From assembly GCA_965602855.1 (NCBI GenBank), contig CBFCZV010000005.1, positions 20,508 through 84,507 of the forward strand: DNA of 64,000 nucleotides, read 5' to 3'. This DNA comes from LH-M37 sp965602855. GTDB lineage: Bacteria > Pseudomonadota > Gammaproteobacteria > SZUA-229. Within the stretch, counting starts at the first letter, position 1, and each line of letters opens with the position of its first letter. The notes under the pieces are model-generated. The model did not search any database, had not been told where the DNA came from, and saw only the letters and a program-made list of their open reading frames with translations. The translations under genes and the position numbers were made by a program. Below, one piece after another: positions 1 to 7,536 of this stretch.

Positions 1-2
1 AA

Positions 3-1787
3 CCAGTTAAGAATGACCAGGGAGAGATGATTGCTCTAAATGGCACCGTTCAGGATATCTCAGATCGTATCTGGAATGAGCAGCTGCAAAAAGGTAACGG
101 TTACGTTCTTGAGTTAATTGCGAAAGACAAACCTCTGGATGATATATTGACAGCCATAGTCGATCACTGTGAGAAAATGTTGCCGGGAGTGTTTGGCTCT
201 GTATTGTTGTTGGATGACACGGGTTGTTACTTGCGCCGTAGTGTTGCTCCGAGGTTGCCAGATTTCTATAGTGAGGCGATAAATGGACTTGAGATTGGGC
301 CGAATGCAGGTTCCTGTGGTGCTGCGGCTTATACTGGTGAGCCGGTTATTGCGACTGATTTAGATACTGATCCCAACTGGGTAACCTTTAGGGAGTTAAC
401 CAGGAAAGCGGGTCTGGGCGCGTGCTGGTCGTTACCGATTCTTGCATCTAGTGGCAGTGTACTGGGTACCTTTGCCATGTATTACGCTAAGGCTAAGGAA
501 CCCGACGATAGTAGTCTTGAACTGGCTGCTGAGCTGGCCAACTTTGCAGCCATTGCTATTGAGCAGAAACGTTCAATGAAAGCACTGGTGGACGCAAGGC
601 AGGAAGCGGAAGAAGCCAATAATGCGAAGTCACAGTTTTTGTCCAGCATGAGTCATGAGTTGCGTACACCGATGAACGCCATTATCGGCTTTGGGCAATT
701 GTTGCAGATGGATACTGATGTTCTGAATGAAATTCAACAGGATAATGTGAATGAGATTGTTCAAGCGGGTAACCATTTGCTGACATTAATCAATGAGGTG
801 CTGGACCTGGCGAAAGTTGAGTCTGGGCATGTTGATCTCTATATGGAGCCGGTAGTGGTTGGTGAAGTATTGGATGAGTGTCTGAGCTTGCTCATGCCTA
901 TGTCTGATGAACGAGGTCTATCGATTAAATTTATATGCAAAGGTGAGACGTTATCGCTTAAAGAGATTTGTCATAAAAACATGGAAGTGCGAGCCGATAG
1001 AACACGTTTGAAGCAAGTATTGTTTAACTTATTAAGCAATGCGGTGAAATATAATAAGGAGAATGGTCAGATTACTATCTCCTGTGAGTTGTCTGATATA
1101 GGTTATATTCGTATAAGCATTACAGATACCGGACTTGGTCTTTCTGAAGAGAAGCAATCGCAGTTATTCACAGAATTTAACCGCCTGGGTGCAGAGAGTT
1201 CAGAAGTAGAAGGCACGGGTATTGGCCTGGTCATCACCAAAAAAATTATGGAAATCATGGATGGTAGCATTGGTGTAGAAAGTCAGTCCGGTGAGGGAAG
1301 TACTTTCTGGATTGAACTACCTCGAGACAATGTGAGCACAATTCATCATGTTGAAAAACAGGCCTCTGATGAGAAAGAATTAGTTTCGGCAGAAGAGGGG
1401 GGGCATGAATATGCATTATTATATGTGGAAGATAATCCTGCCAATTTACGGTTTGTGACGCAGTTATTGGATAGGCGCCCTAATATAAAAATGTGGGGTG
1501 CAGATGAGCCTGTGTTGGGATTTGAGCTGGCAGCCAAGCATAATCCTGATATTATTCTTCTGGATATTAATTTACCCGGAATTAATGGATTTGAAATGCT
1601 AAAGCATTTTCGGAGTCAGGAAGAGACTAGTAAAACACCTATTGTTGCGATTAGTGCTAATGCTATGTCGGGTGATGTTAAAAGAGGGCTGGATGCAGGT
1701 TTTGATTACTATATAACAAAGCCTGTTGATGTTAATGGCTTTTTGTCTGTTGTAGATGAAATTTTGCTGTCGATATCAAAAGATTAA
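3..1787 (+). CDS. PAS-GAF hybrid sensor histidine kinase (5' partial)
   Basis: Membrane-free portion of a hybrid histidine kinase. The frame is open to the window edge, and the residues just before the first Met (27) plus 'GTVQDISDR' look like the end of a PAS/PAC domain, so Met27 is probably internal and the gene starts upstream. Numbering from that Met: GAF domain at about 25-185; dimerisation/phosphoacceptor motif 'SHELRTPMNA' with His210; HATPase with N-box 'NLLSNAVKYN', 'DTGLGL' and 'GTGIGL'; C-terminal receiver at about 455-580 with 'ILLDINLPG' (phospho-Asp) and the conserved Lys in 'YITKPVD'. It is followed 35 bp later by an HD-GYP response regulator, so the pair probably signals through c-di-GMP turnover. 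Partner and ligand are unknown. Confidence 0.9.
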   Translation, partial: PVKNDQGEMIALNGTVQDISDRIWNEQLQKGNGYVLELIAKDKPLDDILTAIVDHCEKMLPGVFGSVLLLDDTGCYLRRSVAPRLPDFYSEAINGLEIGPNAGSCGAAAYTGEPVIATDLDTDPNWVTFRELTRKAGLGACWSLPILASSGSVLGTFAMYYAKAKEPDDSSLELAAELANFAAIAIEQKRSMKALVDARQEAEEANNAKSQFLSSMSHELRTPMNAIIGFGQLLQMDTDVLNEIQQDNVNEIVQAGNHLLTLINEVLDLAKVESGHVDLYMEPVVVGEVLDECLSLLMPMSDERGLSIKFICKGETLSLKEICHKNMEVRADRTRLKQVLFNLLSNAVKYNKENGQITISCELSDIGYIRISITDTGLGLSEEKQSQLFTEFNRLGAESSEVEGTGIGLVITKKIMEIMDGSIGVESQSGEGSTFWIELPRDNVSTIHHVEKQASDEKELVSAEEGGHEYALLYVEDNPANLRFVTQLLDRRPNIKMWGADEPVLGFELAAKHNPDIILLDINLPGINGFEMLKHFRSQEETSKTPIVAISANAMSGDVKRGLDAGFDYYITKPVDVNGFLSVVDEILLSISKD

Positions 1788-1822
1788 AAGAGGTTAATGA
1801 TAACCATGAGTGGAAATCTGTG

Positions 1823-2920
1823 ATGAGTAGCAAAATAAGTAATGAGATGAAATCTGCCTGCGTTCTGGCTGTAGATGATGAATTGCCCAATGTTAAGTTG
1901 CTGGAAAGGATGTTATCTGCAAAAGGTTTTGAGCATATTTTGAGCACGCAAGATCCTCGTCAGGTATTAAGCCTGGTACGAGATAACGATGTGGATTTAA
2001 TTTTGCTGGATATTAATATGCCGCATATGGATGGCTATGAGGTAATGGCGCAGCTTAAATCGGAGATTCCTGAAGGCGTTCCCCCTATTCTCGTATTGAC
2101 TGCCCAGCATGCTCAGGATTTTCGTCAACGTGCACTGGATAGTGGTGCGCGTGATTATGTCACTAAGCCTTTTGATGCTGATGAGTTGTTCTCACGGGTA
2201 AAAAACCTGCTGGAAGTGCATCAGGCAAATAAATATATGAGTCAGCAGAATGCGATTCTGGATGAGCGTGTTCGTCAGCGAACAGAAGAGTTGGAATTGG
2301 CGCATGAGCAGCTTCATGAAAGTCGTCTTCAGGTTGTCCGTCGCTTAGGGCGTGCAGCAGAGTACAGAGATAATGAGACAGGCCTGCATATTATTCGCAT
2401 GAGTAAAATGGCTGCCTTGATCGCAAAGCAGGCTGGTATGAGTGATGAAGAATGTGATTTGTTGCTGAATGCGGCACCCATGCATGATATTGGCAAGATT
2501 GGTATTCCTGATTATGTTTTGCTTAAACCGGGAAAACTTGATCCGGATGAGTGGAAAATCATGAAAACCCATGCTCAGATAGGTGCTGATATTCTTGCTG
2601 GTGACGATATGCCCTTGTTGAATATGGCCAGTGGTATTGCATTGACGCATCATGAAAAATGGGATGGCAGTGGTTATCCTAATGGCCTGAAGGGTGAGGA
2701 GATTCCTCTGGTTGGGCGTATCACCGCGTTGGCTGATGTATTTGATGCGCTGACTTCTGAGCGACCCTATAAAAAAGCATGGTCGGTGGAAGATTCGGTG
2801 GCGTTGATTAAATCAGAAAGCGGCAAGCAGTTTGAGCCTGCTCTGGTTGAGCATTTTCTAACTATTCTTAATTCTATAGTTGGGATAAAAGATCAGTATG
2901 CTGAGCCGGGTGTTGCCTGA
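1823..2920 (+). CDS. Response regulator with HD-GYP phosphodiesterase output
   Basis: Two-domain regulator. The N-terminal receiver has acidic residues 'VDDE' and phospho-Asp64 in 'LLDINMP', with Lys in 'VTKPFDA'. A coiled-coil linker (about 140-175, 'RTEELELAHEQL') leads to an HD-GYP domain: HD in 'MHDIGKIG' (about 222), the 'THHEKWDGSGYP' stretch (about 276-287) and 'ADVFDALTSERPYK'. The family hydrolyses c-di-GMP, and all signature residues are present. A GTG one codon upstream (1820) is an alternative start. The gene follows the hybrid kinase closely, so co-transcription and phosphotransfer from that kinase are likely. This is inferred from position. Confidence 0.92.
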   Translation: MSSKISNEMKSACVLAVDDELPNVKLLERMLSAKGFEHILSTQDPRQVLSLVRDNDVDLILLDINMPHMDGYEVMAQLKSEIPEGVPPILVLTAQHAQDFRQRALDSGARDYVTKPFDADELFSRVKNLLEVHQANKYMSQQNAILDERVRQRTEELELAHEQLHESRLQVVRRLGRAAEYRDNETGLHIIRMSKMAALIAKQAGMSDEECDLLLNAAPMHDIGKIGIPDYVLLKPGKLDPDEWKIMKTHAQIGADILAGDDMPLLNMASGIALTHHEKWDGSGYPNGLKGEEIPLVGRITALADVFDALTSERPYKKAWSVEDSVALIKSESGKQFEPALVEHFLTILNSIVGIKDQYAEPGVA

Positions 2921-2973
2921 TTTGAGCTGGTGGTTATTGTTTAGGTCAAAGTATTACTTGATACAATAGCGCC

Positions 2974-3936
2974 ATGTATTCTGGCACTGTTTCTATCGCG
3001 CCGATGATGGCCTGGACCGATCGTCACGCGCGTTATTTCCTTCGTTTAATTTCAAAGCACACCATGTTGTACACCGAAATGGTGACTACCGGTGCTTTGC
3101 TGCACGGCGAGCGCAGTGGTTTCCTGCGCTATCATGCCGATGAGCACCCTCTTGTTTTACAGCTAGGCGGCAGCCAGCCGGATGAATTGGCTGAATGCGC
3201 GCTAATGGCGGAAGACGTGGGCTATGATGAAGTCAATTTGAATGTCGGTTGTCCCAGTGATCGGGTAAAAAGGGGGCGGTTTGGCGCTGGTCTTATGGCT
3301 GAGCCAGAATTGGTGGCGGAGTGCGTATCGGCCATGCGTAATAGAGTGAATATTCCGGTGACGGTTAAATGCCGCATTGGCATCGATGATATGGATGAAG
3401 AGTCTGCACTGGATGAATTTGTCGGCATTGTTGCTGAAGCAGGTTGTGAGCATTTTATAGTTCATGCCCGGAAAGCCTGGTTGCAGGGGCTGAGTCCAAA
3501 GGAGAATCGCAATGTGCCACCACTCCGATACGATGTGGTTTATCGGCTCAAGCAGGCAAGGCCTTCGCTACGAATCACAATTAATGGTGGTATCAAAACA
3601 GTCGATGCCATGCAGCAGCATCTCCAGCATGTCGATGCAGTGATGCTGGGTCGTGAGGCTTATCACAACCCTTATTTGATGGCACAGTTTGATGCGCAAT
3701 TTTACGGTAGTGATGAAATTCCTCGTTCGAGGCAGGATGTTATTAATGCGCTGTTGCCTTATATCGAGCAGGAGCTGGCAGAGGGCACGGCTTTGCATTC
3801 GATGACTCGGCATTTGCACGGTCTGTTTCTGGGTTGTCGAGGTGCCAAGTCCTGGCGTCGATATTTAAGCGAAAATGATAATAAATCGGATGCGGGTATT
3901 GATGTGTTATTGCAAGCGCTCGAACGAGTTCAATGA
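2974..3936 (+). CDS. dusA: tRNA-dihydrouridine synthase A
   Basis: FMN-dependent enzyme reducing uridines in the tRNA D-loop (family substrate U20/U20a). The 320-residue TIM-barrel shows 'SIAPMMAWTDRHAR' at the N terminus, 'TEMVTTGALLHG', and 'LNVGCPSDRV' with the catalytic Cys at about residue 93. 'VTVKCRIGIDD' and 'FIVHARKAWLQGLSPKENR' are diagnostic of the DusA branch over DusB/C, and 'ITINGGI' plus 'VMLGREAYHNPY' give the FMN phosphate-binding loops. Length is normal for the family. The gene stands alone between the HD-GYP regulator and a convergent DUF3187 gene whose stop is only a few bases away. Confidence 0.95.
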   Translation: MYSGTVSIAPMMAWTDRHARYFLRLISKHTMLYTEMVTTGALLHGERSGFLRYHADEHPLVLQLGGSQPDELAECALMAEDVGYDEVNLNVGCPSDRVKRGRFGAGLMAEPELVAECVSAMRNRVNIPVTVKCRIGIDDMDEESALDEFVGIVAEAGCEHFIVHARKAWLQGLSPKENRNVPPLRYDVVYRLKQARPSLRITINGGIKTVDAMQQHLQHVDAVMLGREAYHNPYLMAQFDAQFYGSDEIPRSRQDVINALLPYIEQELAEGTALHSMTRHLHGLFLGCRGAKSWRRYLSENDNKSDAGIDVLLQALERVQ

Positions 3937-3939
3937 AGA

Positions 3940-4944
3940 TTACTGACAATCGAAGCGGCTTTTCCAGTTAAATAGAAAGCTCACATCTGGCGTTGCGCCT
4001 ACCTGAATATCCTCGCTGACGGCAATATCAAAATCTGAACAGTTGCTGACATGAATGCTGCCACCGAAGACAATATTGTGGGCAGCGCCAAGAAGTTTTA
4101 ACTGGCTGTCTGAGTAAAAGCTGCTGTGGCCATTGAACTGTATTCTCAGATCGAATATCTCATGTGCTTGCCACTGAACACCTGCATAAGCAAAGATTAC
4201 CTGATCTTCAACAGCCAGCATTGAGATCTGGCTTTCACCGGGGAATAAAACGCCGATGTTGGTATCGACACTCCATTCGGGATGAAAGCGGTAATCGCCT
4301 GCCAGCCATAGTGAAAGGTCGCTGCTGTCGTTACCGGTCAGGCTGGATTGATCGCCCGTGGGTAGATCGATTGAGGCCCATAAGCTGAGCGTTGAATCCT
4401 GTTGCTGAATAATATTCCTGCCGAGTGCAATCTGGATATCTCCCAGACCACTCTCTGCTGTGTTGAGGTCAATCAGAGTCTGACCATTTTGCTCGTAGAG
4501 AATCTGGAACTGGTCGTCGGTCACATTGGGTCTGCCGGCACGGGGTAGACCAAAAAAATCGTGCCAGCTGTCGATGGTGTTGTCGAGAAAGCCTTCACCG
4601 TAATGAATCAGAGGGATGTCTATTTTCAGCGCCCAGTCTTCGTTAAGGCTGTGTAAAAAAGCAAGTCTCAGGTTATAGGACTCAAAATCAATAAACAGAT
4701 TCTCATTGCTGCTGGACTCAGCGTTTAAGGTGTTGGTGATGTCCAGAGAGAGCGACCACTGTGTGGTGCGGGCTTCGGGCAGTTGAGCCGCCACTGGCTG
4801 AGGCTGCCCGTGGATCAGTGAAAAGGGGTTTTGATCCTGAGTTAAAAAGGGCTGTGCAGCGTTCGATGTTGCTGTCGATAACAAGGTCGACAAACATAAA
4901 AAAGCCCCGATGCAGAGGCTGCGACCAGGGCTTTTCTTGAACAA
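3940..4944 (-). CDS. DUF3187-family outer-membrane protein
   Basis: About 330 residues with an N-terminal hydrophobic signal ('LCIGAFLCLSTLLS', then 'SNAAQPFLTQDQNPF'). Alternating amphipathic strands through the rest suggest an outer-membrane beta barrel. The 'NPF...HGQP' start, 'NEDWALKIDIPLIHYGEGFLD' region and overall length resemble DUF3187 proteins, whose function is not established. The first in-frame start is TTG at 4944 with no clear ribosome-binding site. A terminator hairpin for the upstream cytochrome gene overlaps the first codons, so the true start is uncertain. The gene lies just downstream of the cytochrome c gene on the same strand. Confidence 0.7.
   Translation of the reverse strand: MFKKSPGRSLCIGAFLCLSTLLSTATSNAAQPFLTQDQNPFSLIHGQPQPVAAQLPEARTTQWSLSLDITNTLNAESSSNENLFIDFESYNLRLAFLHSLNEDWALKIDIPLIHYGEGFLDNTIDSWHDFFGLPRAGRPNVTDDQFQILYEQNGQTLIDLNTAESGLGDIQIALGRNIIQQQDSTLSLWASIDLPTGDQSSLTGNDSSDLSLWLAGDYRFHPEWSVDTNIGVLFPGESQISMLAVEDQVIFAYAGVQWQAHEIFDLRIQFNGHSSFYSDSQLKLLGAAHNIVFGGSIHVSNCSDFDIAVSEDIQVGATPDVSFLFNWKSRFDCQ
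4898..4936 (-). terminator. Rho-independent terminator of the cytochrome c gene
   Basis: Read on the minus strand, AAAAGCCC pairs with GGGCTTTT, with a smaller GCAG/CTGC stem inside, followed by a run of six T. It lies about 20-60 bases after the cytochrome c stop codon but inside the proposed first codons of the DUF3187 gene. That is unusual and makes the start of that gene doubtful. Confidence 0.6.
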
Positions 4945-4956
4945 GTTAGTGATAAC

Positions 4957-5265
4957 TTATTTCAGGCCTGCGAAGTAAGCTGCAAGATTAGCTGCGTCAG
5001 CATCGGTTAAGTTTTTAACCATTGGCTCCATCATTGCGTTCTTGCGAGCGCCATCACGGAATGCTTTGATCTGTGCATTCAAGTAAGCTTCTTTCTGACC
5101 AGCCAGATTAGGGTAAGTAGGCGCTATGCTGATGCCTTTAGGGCCGTGACAGCCAGCACACATGCCTGCTTTAGCTTTGCCAGCGCCAGCGTCAGCCGCA
5201 GAAGCCATGTTTGTGAATGCAGCTAGTGCTACAGCAGATAATACAGTCAAAAGTTGACGTTTCAT
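4957..5265 (-). CDS. Periplasmic monohaem cytochrome c (class I, c553/c4-like)
   Basis: Small electron carrier of 102 residues. It has a Sec signal peptide (residues 1-23, ending 'NMASAADAG') and one haem-binding CxxCH motif, 'CAGCH', at about 36-40. 'GPKGIS' and 'YPNLAGQKEAYL' follow, and a Met-rich loop 'NAMMEPM' probably supplies the sixth haem ligand. ATG 5265 is chosen over an upstream TTG because TTGGAGAAC provides a ribosome-binding site at good spacing. A perfect 6-bp inverted repeat (TCCGGT/ACCGGA, 5290-5304) lies just upstream and could be an operator. Its redox partner is not shown by the context. Confidence 0.9.
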   Translation of the reverse strand: MKRQLLTVLSAVALAAFTNMASAADAGAGKAKAGMCAGCHGPKGISIAPTYPNLAGQKEAYLNAQIKAFRDGARKNAMMEPMVKNLTDADAANLAAYFAGLK

Positions 5266-5411
5266 AAAGTTCTCCAAGGGATTGTTGATTCCGGTAAAAC
5301 CGGATATTTATAATCAAAATTCATAAAATAGATAAAAACATTTAAAAATCTATGGTTTCGGATTCTACCTTAAAAATATAAAAGTGCCTAGTAACCATCA
5401 GGGGTGGATTG

Positions 5412-5867
5412 TTATATGTATCTACCAGCGCTAGCAACAACTGAAACTATCAATCCAATCAATATGTTAATGCCGACTAGTCGCCTTATCTTCGCTAGCT
5501 GTACACCACCTTCCTGAAAATCTTCGACAATAACAGCGTGCCTTAGTTTCCGGTAAGGCGAAAAAAATACGTGCATGAAAATCAGTATCATTACGATGCC
5601 CAGGCCATGCATGATGTGAATATGTAAGCCAACATTGCCAAAACCACCAAAAACACTGGATACCATCCAGTAACCGCTAATTAGCAGGGTGATAATGGCG
5701 ACCCAGACCCAGAGAAAGAAGTTTTTAAAGACCTGCACCCAGAGGTTTAGTCGAAGAGGAGGCTCAAGCACTCGAACTGCGGCAGGGCGCAGCATCATAT
5801 GGGCAAACATCATGCCGCCGACCCAGAGGATGGCAGACAGTAAGTGCAGGGCAATGCTAACGGACAT
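5412..5867 (-). CDS. CopD-like four-helix membrane protein
   Basis: About 151 residues with four hydrophobic helices: 'SIALHLLSAILWVGGMMFAH', the segment around 'FFLWVWVAIITLLISGYWM', 'HIMHGLGIVMILIFMHVFF' and 'LVGINILIGLIVSVVAS'. Conserved His residues sit in or near helices 1 and 3. This matches the CopD/YgjV-type integral membrane family seen beside cytochromes and copper proteins; the role (haem or copper handling) is unproven. The start at ATG 5867 is preceded by TGGAG at 8-base spacing. A longer frame back to 5951 lacks such a site and would not add a sensible signal. Confidence 0.65.
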   Translation of the reverse strand: MSVSIALHLLSAILWVGGMMFAHMMLRPAAVRVLEPPLRLNLWVQVFKNFFLWVWVAIITLLISGYWMVSSVFGGFGNVGLHIHIMHGLGIVMILIFMHVFFSPYRKLRHAVIVEDFQEGGVQLAKIRRLVGINILIGLIVSVVASAGRYI

Positions 5868-6014
5868 TATTGAATCTCCAGTGTGTTTTTCATGCATATT
5901 ATAGAGCTTTGTGAGTGATGCAAGTTCCGTGCAGTGCAAGCTAGCGGTCAATCATGTAAAATGCGCGGCTTTCTGATGCTGTTTTTAAGAGCTTTAATTT
6001 TGTGAGGAATTACC

Positions 6015-6701
6015 ATGTCTGATTTTAAGATCGCTCCATCTATACTTTCTGCTGACTTTGCTCGTTTGGGTGAGGAAGTTGATAACGTCCTTAAATCGGG
6101 CGCTGATATCGTTCATTTTGATGTAATGGATAACCACTACGTACCTAACCTGACTATCGGGCCTCTGGTTTGTGATGCGCTGCGCAAGCACGGCGTTACT
6201 GCTGAAATCGACGTTCATTTGATGGTGAAACCTGTTGACCGAATCATCCCTGATTTTGCTGAAGCCGGTGCTTCTTACATTACTTTCCATCCAGAAGGTT
6301 CTGAGCACGTCGATCGCACACTGCAAATGATCCGTGAGCTGGGTTGTAAATCAGGTTTGGTATTTAATCCTGCTACACCGCTGGATTGCCTGAAACATGT
6401 TATGGATAAAGTAGATGTGATTTTGCTGATGTCAGTTAATCCAGGTTTTGGTGGTCAGTCTTTCATTCCTGAAACACTCAATAAATTACGTGAAGCTCGC
6501 AAAATGATTGATGAGTCTGGTTACGACATTCGTTTAGAAATTGACGGTGGCGTGAAAGTGAATAACATTCGCGAAATTGCAGAAGCCGGTGCAGATATGT
6601 TCGTTGCAGGTTCAGCTATCTTCGGTGCGGTTGGTGAAAACGATGCCAATGACTACGACACTGTTGTTGCTGCTATGCGCGCTGAGTTAGCTAAAGCATA
6701 A
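6015..6701 (+). CDS. rpe: Ribulose-phosphate 3-epimerase
   Basis: Interconverts D-ribulose 5-phosphate and D-xylulose 5-phosphate (pentose phosphate or Calvin cycle). The 228-residue TIM barrel carries the family signatures 'APSILSADFARLGEE', 'HFDVMDNHYVPNLTIGP', 'DVHLMV', 'SVNPGFGGQSFIP', 'EIDGGV' and 'VAGSAIFG', including the metal-binding His/Asp residues. The start has a GAGG-type ribosome-binding site. gph begins 17 bp after the stop and trpE follows, an order shared with Pseudomonas. Confidence 0.97.
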   Translation: MSDFKIAPSILSADFARLGEEVDNVLKSGADIVHFDVMDNHYVPNLTIGPLVCDALRKHGVTAEIDVHLMVKPVDRIIPDFAEAGASYITFHPEGSEHVDRTLQMIRELGCKSGLVFNPATPLDCLKHVMDKVDVILLMSVNPGFGGQSFIPETLNKLREARKMIDESGYDIRLEIDGGVKVNNIREIAEAGADMFVAGSAIFGAVGENDANDYDTVVAAMRAELAKA

Positions 6702-6718
6702 AGCTTTAGAGAATAATC

Positions 6719-7393
6719 ATGGCAATTAAAAAACCAGCAATGGTCTTGATTGATGTTGACGGCACGCTAGTCGATAGCGTGCCCGATCTGGCGTATTGTG
6801 TTGACGAAATGATGAAGCAACTCAATATGACAGTCTACGGTGAAGACAAGGTGCGCAACTGGGTAGGCAATGGTGTTGAGCGTTTAACGCGCCGCGCTTT
6901 GATTGGTCAGCTTGATGGCGAGCCGGATGAGGCTTTATTCGAAAAAGCCTATCCCATTTTCCTCGATCTCTACGACAAGAACGTTTGTGAGCGTAGCTGT
7001 CTTTATGATGGCGTACGCGAAGCACTTGATTTTCTGAAAACACAGGATGTGAAAATTGGTTGTGTGACCAACAAAAACGCGCAGTTCACTTTGCCGATTC
7101 TGGAGAAACTGGGTATTAAAGATGATTTTGAAATCATCATCTGTGGTGACACACTGGCTAAGAAAAAGCCTGACCCGCTGCCATTGTTGCATGGCGCTGA
7201 AAAGTTGGGTGCGACACCCGAGCAATCATTGATGCTGGGTGATTCCATGAGTGACGTGAAAGCGGCACGTGCTGCGGGCTTCGATATTATCTGCATGTCT
7301 TACGGTTACAATCACGGCGAAGATATTCGTGATTACAATCCTGATGCAGTAGTTGATTCCATGGCTGAGATAAAAAATATTATCAACTGGTAG
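6719..7393 (+). CDS. gph: Phosphoglycolate phosphatase
   Basis: HAD-superfamily enzyme that dephosphorylates 2-phosphoglycolate from oxygenase activity or DNA-end repair. Motif I is 'LIDVDGTLVDSVPDL' (nucleophile and acid/base Asp near residue 12-14), motif II lies around 'GCVTNKN', and motif III/IV are 'KKKPDPLPLLHGAEKLG' and 'LMLGDSMSDVKAARAAGF'. A helical cap spans about 20-95. The length of 224 fits. It lies 17 bp downstream of rpe, so an rpe-gph transcript is expected. A candidate Trp leader peptide and trpE follow. Confidence 0.95.
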   Translation: MAIKKPAMVLIDVDGTLVDSVPDLAYCVDEMMKQLNMTVYGEDKVRNWVGNGVERLTRRALIGQLDGEPDEALFEKAYPIFLDLYDKNVCERSCLYDGVREALDFLKTQDVKIGCVTNKNAQFTLPILEKLGIKDDFEIIICGDTLAKKKPDPLPLLHGAEKLGATPEQSLMLGDSMSDVKAARAAGFDIICMSYGYNHGEDIRDYNPDAVVDSMAEIKNIINW

Positions 7394-7425
7394 TTCTCCG
7401 CACTAACTTGCTCTATTATCTAACT

Positions 7426-7482
7426 ATGAAAATATTTTCCGAACAACAGGCGTTCAGAGGTGGTTATAGCTGGCGATGGTAA
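7426..7482 (+). CDS. trpL: Candidate trp leader peptide
   Basis: An 18-codon frame, MKIFSEQQAFRGGYSWRW, ends with two Trp codons separated by one Arg, directly before its TAA, in the 143-bp gap between gph and trpE. Regulatory Trp codons at the end of a short leader frame are the hallmark of ribosome-mediated attenuation, which is known for Pseudomonas putida trpE. Against it: there is no clear Shine-Dalgarno sequence, and I find no GC-rich hairpin with a T-tract between 7483 and 7536. A small stem (GGCGA with TCGCT, about 7472-7490) overlaps the Trp codons. Attenuation may therefore be atypical, or the frame may be chance. Confidence 0.45.
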   Translation: MKIFSEQQAFRGGYSWRW

Positions 7483-7536
7483 AATTCGCTGTGCAACTGT
7501 GTATGAATACCTGTAAATCATGTTCTGGAAAATATT

